Shown: in pieces, positions 44,401-55,045 of the stretch | Layout: each line of letters starts with the position of its first letter | How positions within the stretch are numbered: the stretch's first letter is position 1 | Assembly (NCBI GenBank): GCA_001949185.1 | Contig: BDGG01000003.1 | Span: 3,145,158 to 3,209,157, forward strand | DNA length: 64,000 nucleotides | Origin: Ramazzottius varieornatus | Taxonomy: Eukaryota; Tardigrada; Eutardigrada; Parachela; Ramazzottiidae | Reading direction: 5' to 3' | Notes under the pieces: generated by a model | Database searches by the model: none | What the model saw: the letters and a program-made list of their open reading frames with translations, nothing else | What the model was told of the DNA's origin: nothing | Made by a program: the position numbers and the translations under genes

Positions 44401-46308
44401 ATGAAATGTCCAGCTAGATTTCATACCGCAAACTTTTTCAAACATTTTGTCAAGTTTTCTTACGAGAAAAAACCCAGTGTGGATGTCGTCTTCTTCGCGT
44501 CGTTGGAGTCGATTCCAGGTAGCATTGCGAGCATCAAGGGCACTACGTTCTTCTTGCCATCCTTGAAGTGGAAGAGGTATGGCAGGGCCCCACACAACGC
44601 GCTGACTATCGACTGGAATCTTTCCGGTTCGGTTAGGGTCTCTACAGACGCGTAAAACTTTTCCAGCAGGTCGGGGAAAATTTCCTCGGGAGCGAGAAGT
44701 GCCAGGTTTTTGATGGCCTCCACGGCTTCCTCCGAAGCTGACTTCCCGAAAAGGTTCAGGAAAGCTAAAGGTTTGAAGGCTCTCACGAACCGGCGAATGC
44801 CTTCGTCCGTAAGGCAAGCTTCTTTCGGAATCTCCGGCATCCAGTCTTGCGGACGGAACCGCTCCAACTGCAGACGAGCCACCAAGCCAACCTAACAGTG
44901 AAACATGAAATAAGATCTGCGCACAATCCTCCAAGTCCGAGACACTATACTGCAGTTCTATACTTCGACTGAAAAAGATTCGTTCTATTCCCAGGAAAAT
45001 CTGAGTAAAAATTCCTGCAGATATCAGTTTTTCTAAAAAATATTTGAGCTCACCGGAAGAAACATCAAAGTGGACGAAAGCTTGTCCGTCCAGTGACCGT
45101 AGTTCGACGGGTGAAAGTACGACTCCACCGACTTGAACAACCTTTCCAAGGCAAGCAAGCAAGCCTCGCTATGCATCATCGCCACTGGCCACAAGACAGC
45201 CGACGACTCATCGAAAGACTCGTTGGAGTACACCAGCTGTAACTGCTTTTTCCCCACCGGAAGTTCCAACGTCCGTAGAAACTTGGTGAAGATGGCCGAG
45301 ATGTAGTCGTCCCACTGAATGAACCCTATGTTCTCAGCCGCGACCCGGGAGAACAACTGCAGCATGTACGATTCCCAGGATGGAACACCGTGGAAGCCCA
45401 GCCATATACGAAGTAGCTCTTCCAGCCACAATTGGTACCCGAATTTCTTATCGGTAGCTTTCAACATGGTTGGGAGAAAAATAGCCAACGCGCTCATAGC
45501 ACGAGACATGCTTTCGTCGAATGGACAAAACATCGGCCGAAACTCGTCTAGAAGTTCCTGCGTGGCGGACAGAGGGAAGTAGTACCTGCAGTAACCGATC
45601 AACTCGCGCAGCTCTTCTTCCAGTTTGTCCGGCCAATACAGTACGCCCTAAATAATCCGAAAATATTCAGCAGATTTCCAAGCATTACTAGATGATTTTC
45701 CTTACGTGAAACTGATCTTTGGACGGATTTATCTTCTCGTACAATTTCCACAGTGGTCTCCAATCAAGCGTTAAGTCCTCTGCGGAAATCAACTCGAGTT
45801 TCTTCAACAGCACACAGCTTATCTTGCACCATTTTCCCACTAGACTAGGATCCATGTTTGGGTCAAGCAACAACTCCAGATACAGTTTGATGAAGTAAAT
45901 ATGGTCCTGTTTCGAGAACTGTCGACCGTACAGAGCAATGTAGGAGTCCAGTCGAGTCGTCCAGAAGAATACACCGGGACGGTAGTCTACGGCCAAGACG
46001 CACTTGGCTAGATTCTCTTTGATATCGGCCAACCACTGTGCTGCTTCGTTTTCCAATTGTCCCCAGTACGGTAAGAACTTGTTGTATACCATCTCGTGCT
46101 GTTGATCTCGAACTGGCTGGAAGGAAATCCGTACACTGTCAGCGGCGTCGCCGTCCACGGCTTTGTTGGCCATCTCGATGCTCAGCTGACTCATCAGGCT
46201 TCCACGGTTGAGCCTCGCTGCGGAACCTCCGACTGGAAGGGTGACTGCTGGGCTGGACTTGGGTTCCTCGGGACCTGTCTTGTGACGAGCAGGAGAGAAG
46301 TCGGCCAT
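38457..46308 (-). CDS. PSME4: Proteasome activator complex subunit 4 (PA200/Blm10)
   Basis: A very large HEAT-repeat protein that caps the 20S proteasome, opens its gate and in other animals promotes degradation of acetylated histones in DNA repair and spermatogenesis. The start ATG (MADFSPARHKTG) is at 46308. Early exons carry FLPYWGQLENEAAQWLADI and YRPGVFFWTTRLDSYIALYG; later exons are HEAT-like helices. The last exon has HHDSWREHKEKFSEDQLALL followed by TDLLVSPNYYA and the stop. The C-terminal Tyr-Tyr-Ala is the HbYX-type tail that docks into the 20S alpha ring. About a dozen or more exons cover 7.8 kb; I did not resolve every junction. Introns hold hairpin copies 11 and 12 and several copies of a GTATGCAGGTT repeat. 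Confidence 0.92.
39288..39335. mobile_element. Hairpin MITE copy 11 (PSME4 intron)
   Basis: CAAAGTGGCGCACACCTTCA, GCCAATAAC, GAGCGTGCGCCATTCG. Outer AACTGGGAC arms in inverted orientation (about 39254 and 39370). Confidence 0.8.
40567..40680. repeat. PSME4 intronic repeat, copies 1 and 2
   Basis: GTATGCAGGTTCGTGAAAAT (40567) and CCGGGTATGCAGGTTGC (about 40650), the latter preceded by CGTAACGGCGT. Related sequence lies in two other PSME4 introns at about 41666 and 43505. Unclassified. Confidence 0.5.
41666..41693. repeat. PSME4 intronic repeat, copy 3
   Basis: GTATGTAGGTTCGTGAAGAT then TTCTGTTC, nearly identical to the block at 40567. Confidence 0.5.
42558..42605. mobile_element. Hairpin MITE copy 12 (PSME4 intron)
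   Basis: CAAGTGGCGCACTTTCTCA, TATTGGCTG, AAGCGTGCGCCACTTA. Confidence 0.85.
43505..43545. repeat. PSME4 intronic repeat, copy 4
   Basis: GACGCCCGGGTATGTAGGTT followed by CGTAACGAACGAAC, related to 40650 and 41666. Confidence 0.45.
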
Positions 46309-46813
46309 CTCTGAGCTTGTTCTGGAATCTGGGTGTTCGTCCACCGTCCAACTTCTGTGAGGAAGTAACCACACGGACGCGCAAACACTATGGGTGACCA
46401 ACTCACGCGATAGTCAGTTTGATGCTCCTTTCGGGATACCACGATGGGGAAGTTCGCGAATCGCGATTCACGATCTGCGAATGATGACTGAGAACTGAGG
46501 AGTAAACTTGTTGAGTCATTACTGAGTTTTCTCTAGCATTTGTTGTTCGATCGACTGATTGGTTGATCAATTGATAGACCAAATTCGGTTTTATGACTTA
46601 TGTATCGTGATTTCTCTTCTGTGACGGCAGCACCCTTATGACGTCATGTTTCACCGGAAGTGGAGAGTCTGCAACAGTCACTTTGTTTCCTCCTGGTTTG
46701 CGTGCATGTTTTATTTTTGAATTTTAATCTAGGTCAGAAGCAAGCAACGTCGTGTGGCCGGGGAGCAAGCAAGACGAAGCACGCTCGAGACACAAGAAAG
46801 ATCCACAGCCAGG
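46309..46813. promoter_or_regulatory. Divergent promoter region of PSME4 and the P450, with CRE palindrome
   Basis: Only 505 bp separate the two start codons, so both promoters must lie here. A TGACGTCA palindrome (consensus site of CREB/ATF-type bZIP factors) is at 46639-46646. No TATA box is obvious. Regulation through this site is inference. Confidence 0.5.
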
Positions 46814-48447
46814 ATGGCGGAGTGGTCAGACAGCACCGTCGTCCTTCTTCTGACCGTTATCACGGGACTAGTGCTCTGGATGTGCATTCGTAAACGAAGG
46901 CCCCCCAGTCTTCCTCCAGGACCATGGAATGCGCCCCTCGTCGGATGTGCTGTCTTACTCGACCCGAAGAATCCTGTAAAGACCTTCTGCGACTGGGCAG
47001 AGAAGTATGGGAAGCTGTTTTACTGCAAGATGGGCAAAGATCCATGGATAGTGCTAAATGATGTGAACATTTTGAAAGAAGTGTATGCTTCGGTCGACTG
47101 CCAGAGCCGTCCACAGAATGCAGGTGTCGTGCTGCGGAAAGCCGAGTCCGGAGGACATTGCGGTAATAAATGAACCCGAAAAGTAGCTCTCACACTCTCA
47201 ATATCGCCGTTGTATTCAACAGGTGTGATCTTTGCGGATGGCAAAGAATGGAAGGAACATCGCCGCTTCACAATGCGGACTCTGCGAGATCATGGTATGG
47301 GTCGTCGGTTGATAGAGAATAAAGTGGCCGAAGAAGTCGAATACCTAGCGGAGCTGTTCGAGAAGTCAGACGAGCAGCCGTTCGATAACAAAGTTGCCAT
47401 CTGTACGGCTGTAGCTAATGTGATATCCAGCGTCGTTAGCGGTATCCGGTACGAAGTCGACGACCTACAGTTTGTATCACTTCTCGAAAACATCGCGTTC
47501 CTCTTCCGTGGTAACTTCACGACGCTGATGATCAACAGTTACCTCTGGCTGCGCTTCGTGCCACCATTCCGAGCCGTCTTCATGGAGCTCTTCAAGCGAG
47601 CCAGAAGTGTTTCCGACTACTTTCTGGCCCTAACTAACGAATCGTTCAAAACATGGGTTCCCGGTAGCGACAGAACCTTCATGGACAGCTACATTACTGC
47701 TCTCAATAACAAGGAGTTTGAGACGTTTGATAAGATGCAGCTCAGCTACATGGCGGAAGACTTGATGGAAGCGGGGTTCGAAACCTCGTCCACAGTCTTA
47801 CGGTGGGCTTTTTTACTCATGTGTGTCCACCCGGAAATACAAAGTCGTGTTCAGGCGGAACTGGATGCCGTATCCACTGGAGATGAGACTTTTAGACCTT
47901 CTCACCAGTTAAACCAGCCGTATGCGGAAGCTGTCCTGCTGGAAGTCCAGCGGTTCGCCAGCATCGTTCCTCTGGGAGTATTCCATGTTACTTCCGCCAC
48001 AATGAAGATAGACCGATACGAGATCCCAAAAGATTTTCATATGCTACCGAACTTGTACTTCATTCATCACGATGAAAGAATATGGGAGAAGCCAGATGAG
48101 TTTATACCGGAAAGATTTCTTTCCGTGGATGGAACTGCAGTGGTTGTTCCTGAAGCGTACGTGCCTTTCGGACTTGGTCAGTGCTTCCTCGTATGGATGG
48201 ATGGATGAAAATTACAAATTAATTAGGTGTGTTTCAACGTATTTATTCTCCTTTCCTAGGGCTGCGTCGTTGCCCCGGAGAAAGCCTGGCTCGCGTGGAA
48301 CTGCACATGTTCTTTAGTACGATACTGAAAAGATTCCGCTTGACAGTTTCAAACGATTTCAACGGCGACCTAACGCCAGTTTTTGGTACCACTTTGGATA
48401 CTCCACCTCATGCAATCGTTGCCACCAAACGCTACGCTTTGGGATGA
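46814..48447 (+). CDS. Cytochrome P450, CYP2-clan-like (496 aa)
   Basis: Three exons (46814-47162, 47223-48176, 48260-48447) join in phase to 496 residues, the usual length for a microsomal P450. Landmarks in order are an N-terminal membrane anchor (VVLLLTVITGLVLWMCI), the proline-rich hinge PPSLPPGPW, WKEHRR in helix C, AGFETSS in helix I (oxygen activation), EVQR in helix K (ExxR), PERF, and the heme loop FGLGLRRCPG with the Cys ligand. The last intron cuts the heme loop between FGLG and LRRCPG. It should be an ER-bound, haem-thiolate monooxygenase acting on lipophilic substrates. The proline hinge and I-helix suit the CYP2 clan; the substrate is unknown. Confidence 0.92.
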
Positions 48448-49271
48448 GTTGAGACGCAGTTAATTCTTCTTGTTATGTCACTCAGTTTTTTCTTGACTTA
48501 AAGTAATCTCATACCGAAAGTTTGACCGGTAGTTTCCACTTTTTGTGTTCGAAGTTGAGTTGGTGGTTTCTAACTTAAAGTTCCTGAAACTCCTGTATTC
48601 GACATTCCGCCATTTGCTCTAGCTTAATTATGGTCTTAAGAGCGAAAAACAGAATGAGGCTGTCATTAACTTACGCGCATCCGCGGCAGTGCTAATCGAG
48701 ACCCCGTTTATCTCCGCTTCTGGGGACTAGAGAGCGGGTTCCCTGTTTCATCCACTGACGAGGGCAAATCCTAGTTCTAATAAATTGAAGTCACATTATG
48801 TTATACGGGTTCAGTTACTAAGGCTCTGATGTTCTACTTCGACTGTGCCTTTAGCGGGACAGAAGATCCAGAGGTCTCCCGACCAGGAGACGCAGCCGGA
48901 AGTGCCAGACATTACAGTGTACCTTTTGGACCAATCAAAACTGACCACCGAGGAGCTCCGCCCACTCCTACGAAGAATAAAATTTGTTTTTTTTCAAATC
49001 CGGTTTTGATGGGCTTTGCCGTGGCGCAGCATGCACTTCTTGAACTTGTGAAGAATCTTCGCAGTTGGTAGCAGCGTGTGTGGACTACTAACGTACGGAC
49101 GTCTTTGGAAACTACAAGTATCGGTGCGGAGATGCGGACGTGAACGTGTCAATTTGTCCAATCATCGTTTTCCATAAAACATCTGGCCACGAGATGTTTT
49201 TAACCAGCTGAATCAACTCAACCACGCTTCTTTTCGACAGGATATTATTCCGTTTTGTTGGCGACCCGGAC
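48448..49271. other. Gap between P450 and GLG1
   Basis: No coding exon seen. It holds the P450 3' UTR, with a candidate AATAAA at 48779-48784, and the GLG1 promoter. Confidence 0.5.
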
Positions 49272-52200
49272 ATGATGGTCTATTTTCCTCATCTCTCTTT
49301 GCTCACGCTGGTCGTGACAGCGACTACACATTCCGCAGCCAGGGACATACCAGCTCAAAGTAAGGTTTGATTACTTGATACCTATGTGCCAATTTATGCT
49401 CGTGACGTCACGGTCGTTCTTACGGCCGTCCCAAACCTGTCTGTATCGTTCTAATAGCTAGTGACGTCGTGCGCGTGCTGTATGTATCAGTCTCCGAGTG
49501 CTTCACGCACTACGTCACTAAGCACTGCGCGTTTGCCTTCTGAATTTTCATTTCACGCCATTTGGCTCGTGATATCACGATCAACTCAGGCAGTTCGCGG
49601 ATTATTCCTTCAATTTCAGATGGAGACCAACCTGCAGCAGCAGGACATCAACCCATTCCAAACCAACCAGGCAGAAATAATCAGAACCTCCAGACGACCG
49701 AAGATGGAGAAATCGTGAACTTGGCTGACCACCCTGCTTGTAGAGGCGATGTACAAAGACTGTGCCACAACCTTGGTGGGCAACACGGGAAAGATCCTCA
49801 AACGGAAGCGAAGAACAGTTTGGACGTCCTCGAATGTTTCATAAACCACGTGAGCTCTTAACGGAATCTCTGTCAGCGGTTTGAACGACTGCTTCCGACT
49901 TCCGTATCTAACACTTTTCATGGCGTCTGTTTTGTTGCAGGATGACCAAGCCGTCTCTAAAGAATGCCACCAAGTTATGTGGGAGTTCAAAAGTAACGTG
50001 ACGAAAGACCCTCGGATAGCCGATATCGCCGGGGCTCAGTGCGCGGAAGAAATCGACAAGGGGGGCCTCAAGAAATGCGAGCAGCAGAAAGGCGACACCG
50101 GGCACTACATTTCCTGCCTGGTAGAAGAAAAGACCACGATTGCAAGCCCGGCCTGCCTAACTTTCGTCAACAAGGTTGCCCTTGTAGTATTCTCTGACTA
50201 TCGCCTGGTCCGAAACTTTGCTGAGGCCTGTGAATCGGACGTTAAGCGGCTCAACTGTGGCCACAACGACCCGAAACATCAGGCTGGACATAGCCAGGGC
50301 GCCACGTTGAACTGCCTCGTCAAACATCTGGAGCAAGAACATATGCTGAAGATGCAGGCAACTCAAGCGAAGGATGCGCAGGCTGAACGAACGTTGAGGG
50401 AAAAAGGCGAAATCACGCCAGAGTGTTCGCACCAAGTTTTGAGGTTGTTGGAACTCCAGGCCGACGATTTCCACTTGGACAGGTACGACCTAAACCATCC
50501 ATACAGTTTCATACATTTAAAGAACTCTTCTCGCGCTCAGGGCTCTGTTCTTTGCCTGTCGAGACGACCGAGAAAATTTCTGCCACGATGTCCAGTCCGG
50601 TAACGGGAAGGTGTATCAATGTTTGCTAACTCATAAGGACCACGAGCAGTTTTCAAAAGAGGTAAAGTGCAAACTGTTCATGGATCGTTTTACTGATTGA
50701 CTGAGTTCAATCTGGTGAACCTTTTCTTTTTACAGTGCAGGGAACAGCTGGTACAACGGGAAGTGGCAGCCCAGACGGACTACAAAGTGGACTACGGTCT
50801 GGGTCACATGTGCCAGAACGAGCTTCAGCAGCATCAGTGTATGCCTCCACAAGGCACCGACCAGGGAATGCAGATTTCTTACGTGATCCTGTGCTTGGAA
50901 GGCGTCATTCACAAAAAAGGTAGATGTCATCAAGCCATTAGTACAATAATTTCGAAGTGAAATTTGTTTGCTGTTTCTTCTTTTCGATATCGGGTTCAGT
51001 GTAGAAGATCGTCTTTTTCTCGCCGATTTTCAACGTTTGTTTCACGGCGTTGTTTCTTACAGGACAGCAAGCCATTGGAGCACAGTGTATGCAAGCCGTC
51101 TTCTACCAGCGACAAGCTATGATGTCCGACTTTAACATCTCGCCGAACATCGTAGTCTTCTGTAAGCCCGATATCGAGCAGAACTGCAAGAATGTCCACC
51201 CGAAAGGCATCATTCACTGCTTGATGGGTGTGGCCAAAGAGCAGGTCCCGGTGGGAACTGGCGAAGCAGCTATGATGCAGTCCAAGATCTCGGCTCCTTG
51301 TTCGCGCGAACTGAATAACCTCCTACTGGGCGCCGATATAGCAGGAGACGTCAAGGTCGATACTATCCTGTACGAAGCTTGTCGGAATATCATTGACGGT
51401 CGCTGCTCTCAAGTCAAATCCAATTCGCAGTAAGTTGTGCTGATCTGTCCCTGGGGAAGTGGAAACTCGGTAAACAAACTTGACAAGATCGTTTTCCCAA
51501 GTGGCGTACCTTTCCCGTTTTTCTGGCTGAGTGCTTGCGCCACTTGGAAAAACGATCTTGTCGAGTCTGTTCGCCAAGGTTTCAAATTGCTTCACTAGTC
51601 GATTGTTGTTTTTAGTTTGATAGGTTGTCTGATGCAACAGATGCAGCTTCCGGAGATGTCAGACGCATGCGAGATGCGTCTGTTGGAGTCGCATTACTTT
51701 GTCACACGCGACATCCGCCTCGACGCGGAACTCTTCGAAGCATGTAAAGACGAAGCCGTTAAAGTTTGCGGCATGGAAGAAGGATGGACCCTGGAGAAGC
51801 AGAAGGAGAAGGAACAACAAGCTCCCGAGCGAGGTCCCTTGACATTCAGTTGCTTGTATCGGCATGCTTTCGGCTCAGGGGCTGACAAAACTGGGGTAAG
51901 TCCGGCACACGTCGAATTTAGTGTTATCCATGGTTAAATTGGATGATTTCAGTTGTCACAACGATGTGTGGACCAAGTGAAGACGACCCTTCACCAGCGA
52001 GCTTTGGCCATGGAGATCCCACCGGAAGTGGATGTCAGCTGTATTCACGACCTGGCCTACTTCTGTGCGGACAAACAGTACAAGAAAGGGCAGGTAGGGA
52101 CATTTACTTCAGCCTTCTGAAGATTTCAAAATTTTATAGGCGTGTTTTATGTAGGAATTCCAATGTCTGCAAGCGCACTATAACAAGCTGCAGAAACCCT

Positions 52201-54497
52201 GTCAGGCCGCTGTACAGCACTACACGCAAGCTCAAGCGGCAGATGTGAAGCTGAGCGCCACCTATAGGAACTGCGCACCTATGCTGGAGAAGTACTGCCG
52301 TGGTCAACTAACGAAGGAGTCTACGTTCGATGACGCCATGGACTGCCTGATACCCTACAAGGATGAGCCGGAAATGTCCCCGCAGTGCATGGCCGAAATT
52401 CATCACTACCAACTGGTAAGTTCTCAGTTATCATTTGTTTTATGTTCAGAATTCTGGATTTACCCATGATCACGTTATTGTAGATTAATATCCAAGAATA
52501 TCAGCTAAACATCCGATTCAAAGAATCGTGTAAAGAGGACATCATCAACTTCTGCAGTGCAGAAACACGCGACATGTAAGTCAAAGTGGTTCGCCTTTCA
52601 GCTTCATCTCAAAGTCTGCCTTAGCCATTTCTGGACCCTTCTGAAGTACTGTAACCACGTGAACCGTAAATGATGCCCGGGTGAAAGTTAGAGACTACAC
52701 TGAGTCATCTGATCGTACTTGGCAACGATGACTCATCACGTGGTTGAGTGCGCGATACTTTGGTAGCACTACAGTACAATGCTTGAAATCTTACGAACTT
52801 TTCTTTTCAGCGGCGAAGTGATAGTTTGCCTTAGTTCCATATTCCGTGATGACACCTTGTCCAACAGCAAGCAGCGAATCAGCAAAGCTTGTCGATCGCA
52901 ACTACGGCATGAACTGCTCTCCAGAGTGAGTAGCTATTTTGATGCAATGCGGTGTACTGTATCCCACTTACCTTTATGGGTTAACAGGCACAAGAAGCTT
53001 CTCTGGATCCGATGATAAAGAATGCTTGCGACCAAGACATCCAGAAGCACTGTCCACCCACTGTCATCGACCAAGGTGGCGTCCTTGAGTGTCTCCGACA
53101 GAAGGTGAACCAGCTGACTTCGCAATGTCACAAGAGACTTTTCAAGATTGAGCAGCTACAAGCTGTGGATGAGCACGCCGACTACACATTAGTCCAAGCA
53201 TGTCGGCGTGTCATCGAGAAAAAGTGCCGCGATGTGGATGGAGACCAACTGCTACCTTGCCTGATCGAGGCGCAGAAGAACGGGGAAGTGGACCCGAAGT
53301 GCGGCAAGGTGATCGCGACGAGACAGTTGGAAGAGTACAAGGATGTCAGGTTGAACCCTGCATTGTATAAAGTGTGTAACCAGGATATGCAGAAGCACTG
53401 CAAGAAGGAACTGAAGAAGCTACTGGATCAAGAGAATGAGGCGAAAAGTGAGGTGGAAGATGACCTGATGTCCTGTTTGAAGAAACATAAAAAGAATCTG
53501 AGTGCGCAATGTGGGAATCAGATTCGCGAAATGATGAAAGAATCGGCACAAAATTACAAACTGGTAAATACTTTATCAAATTTATTTGAGTGGTCAACAC
53601 ATGCATGTAAATTTTTACGCACCTGCGTACACTTTCGTCGTAACAGATACACGACAAGTGTGTATGCAGATACTTGCAATGCAAGAGCGTCTCCTTTGGG
53701 AGTATGGCTGCTTGTCTGGCATGGACCTGCATACTTACGTACCGCATACGTTGTCACATCATGGTGTATGCAGGTTGTGGAAGGCCTTTAGTATGGTTTT
53801 CGTATCGCTTATGGCTAACTGCATCCCTTTCCAGGATCCGAAACTCGCCGATGTCTGCGCTCAGGATATTCAGATGTTCAGCGCGGACCAAAGAGAAGAG
53901 AAAGGGGAAGTTATGGAATACCTCAAAGGGCTCATGAAGGAACATAAACTCAAAGAAAGATGCGCGATGGAAGTCGCCCGAAGAGTTGCCGAAGGTATCG
54001 CTCGTAATAAGCCGTAGTCGTCGTACAAAGTTAACGCTGTTAACAAGGCTTGTGGATTCATTGCAGGAAAAGCCGATATTTATGTTGATCCGATACTATA
54101 CTCGGCCTGCCAGGTTGATTTGAATAAACTGTGTTACGGCATTCAGCCCGGTGAGGGAAGACAGTTCCAGTGTCTGACGTACGCTCTATCTGACGGACGG
54201 GAAATGTCAGCAGCATGTCAGTTGAAGATGAAGGAACGCATGCAGTTTGTGAAATACGCCTCCGAGGTACGTTCTTTACTTTGACGGAACAAATTATGAG
54301 AATTAACGCTTGTTATTTCTTTCCCGTAGATATACGTTCCGGAGAACCTTGAGGAACTCGCTTCCAGTATAGTAGAGAGTCCAGCTAGGTATTATTTTCT
54401 TTCGATAACGGGTGGCTTTCTGTTGGCGGTGCTGGTCATCGGCATATGTTGTGGAAGAGCTACGAAGAGAGTTCGAAGGGAACTCAAGAATCGATGA
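49272..54497 (+). CDS. GLG1: Golgi apparatus protein 1 (GLG1/ESL-1/CFR)
   Basis: A type I membrane protein of the Golgi with many cysteine-rich repeats; in vertebrates it binds FGFs and E-selectin and limits TGF-beta maturation. Exon 1 (49272-49359) is a signal peptide (MMVYFPHLSLLTLVVTA). An Asn/Gln-rich spacer and the repeats follow (about four Cys per 60 residues, for example DYTLVQACRRVIEKKC and LVRNFAEACESDVKRLNC) through exons to about 54267. The last exon gives a membrane helix (YYFLSITGGFLLAVLVIGIC) and a short basic tail GRATKRVRRELKNR, nearly the same as the vertebrate tail. Gene length, repeat register and tail all fit GLG1. In the repeat at 53836-53985 two of the expected cysteines are missing. 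Confidence 0.93.
51498..51546. mobile_element. Hairpin MITE copy 13 (GLG1 intron; longest arms)
   Basis: CAAGTGGCGTACCTTTCCC and GTGCTTGCGCCACTTG. The outer arms GGTAAACAAACTTGACAAGA and TCTTGTCGAGTCTGTTCGCC extend the palindrome to about 51469-51574 (about 105 bp). This is the best copy for defining the full element. Confidence 0.85.
52647..52776. mobile_element. Small TACTGTA-ended inverted repeat (GLG1 intron)
   Basis: TACTGTAACCACGTGA at the left, and ATCACGTGGTTGAG with a terminal CACTACAGTA at the right. It is partly asymmetric; possibly a short Tc1/mariner-type MITE. Confidence 0.4.
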
Positions 54498-55045
54498 GAC
54501 AACTTTGCTTCCCGCTGTGTTCTTTTTTGAAAACTTTGCTAACAGATCCGTATAGTCAGTGATATTTTTCTGCCACTTTTAAGCTTGTTTTTGCTTATAC
54601 CTCTGATTCTTCAACTCCGGTACGGAAAAAAACATATATCACCGTTTAACACACAAAGTTTTTCTGATGGAATGTAGCAATGGATCAAGGAATGGATGGT
54701 ACTCCAAATTGGACAGAGACGGAAGTATAATCTCCCTTTTTTACGTCCTTGGAGATGCTTTAGCTTCTTACTGAGAGTCGTGTTGAAAGCGAACTCACAG
54801 GATGTGGGAGAAGAATTCCCTCAGCATCGGTCTGGGAATGTTTTAGGTGTGATACTGAGTTACTGAAAGGTTATCCAGATAGACCTTAGGAGTGAGGCAT
54901 CACAAATCAACGGTTAGAGAACAGCCCAGGGTTCGCTGCACAGTGTTGCAAAACGAAGGCAGCAGCCAAGAATGTCTGGCGACAGAATTATAGTCTACTT
55001 GTGTAATTTGGCCGGGAGGAGAATACAATCTAAAACCGACAAACG
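54498..55045. other. Gap between convergent GLG1 and heat shock factor genes
   Basis: 3' UTR sequence of both genes is expected; no other feature is recognised. Confidence 0.5.
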
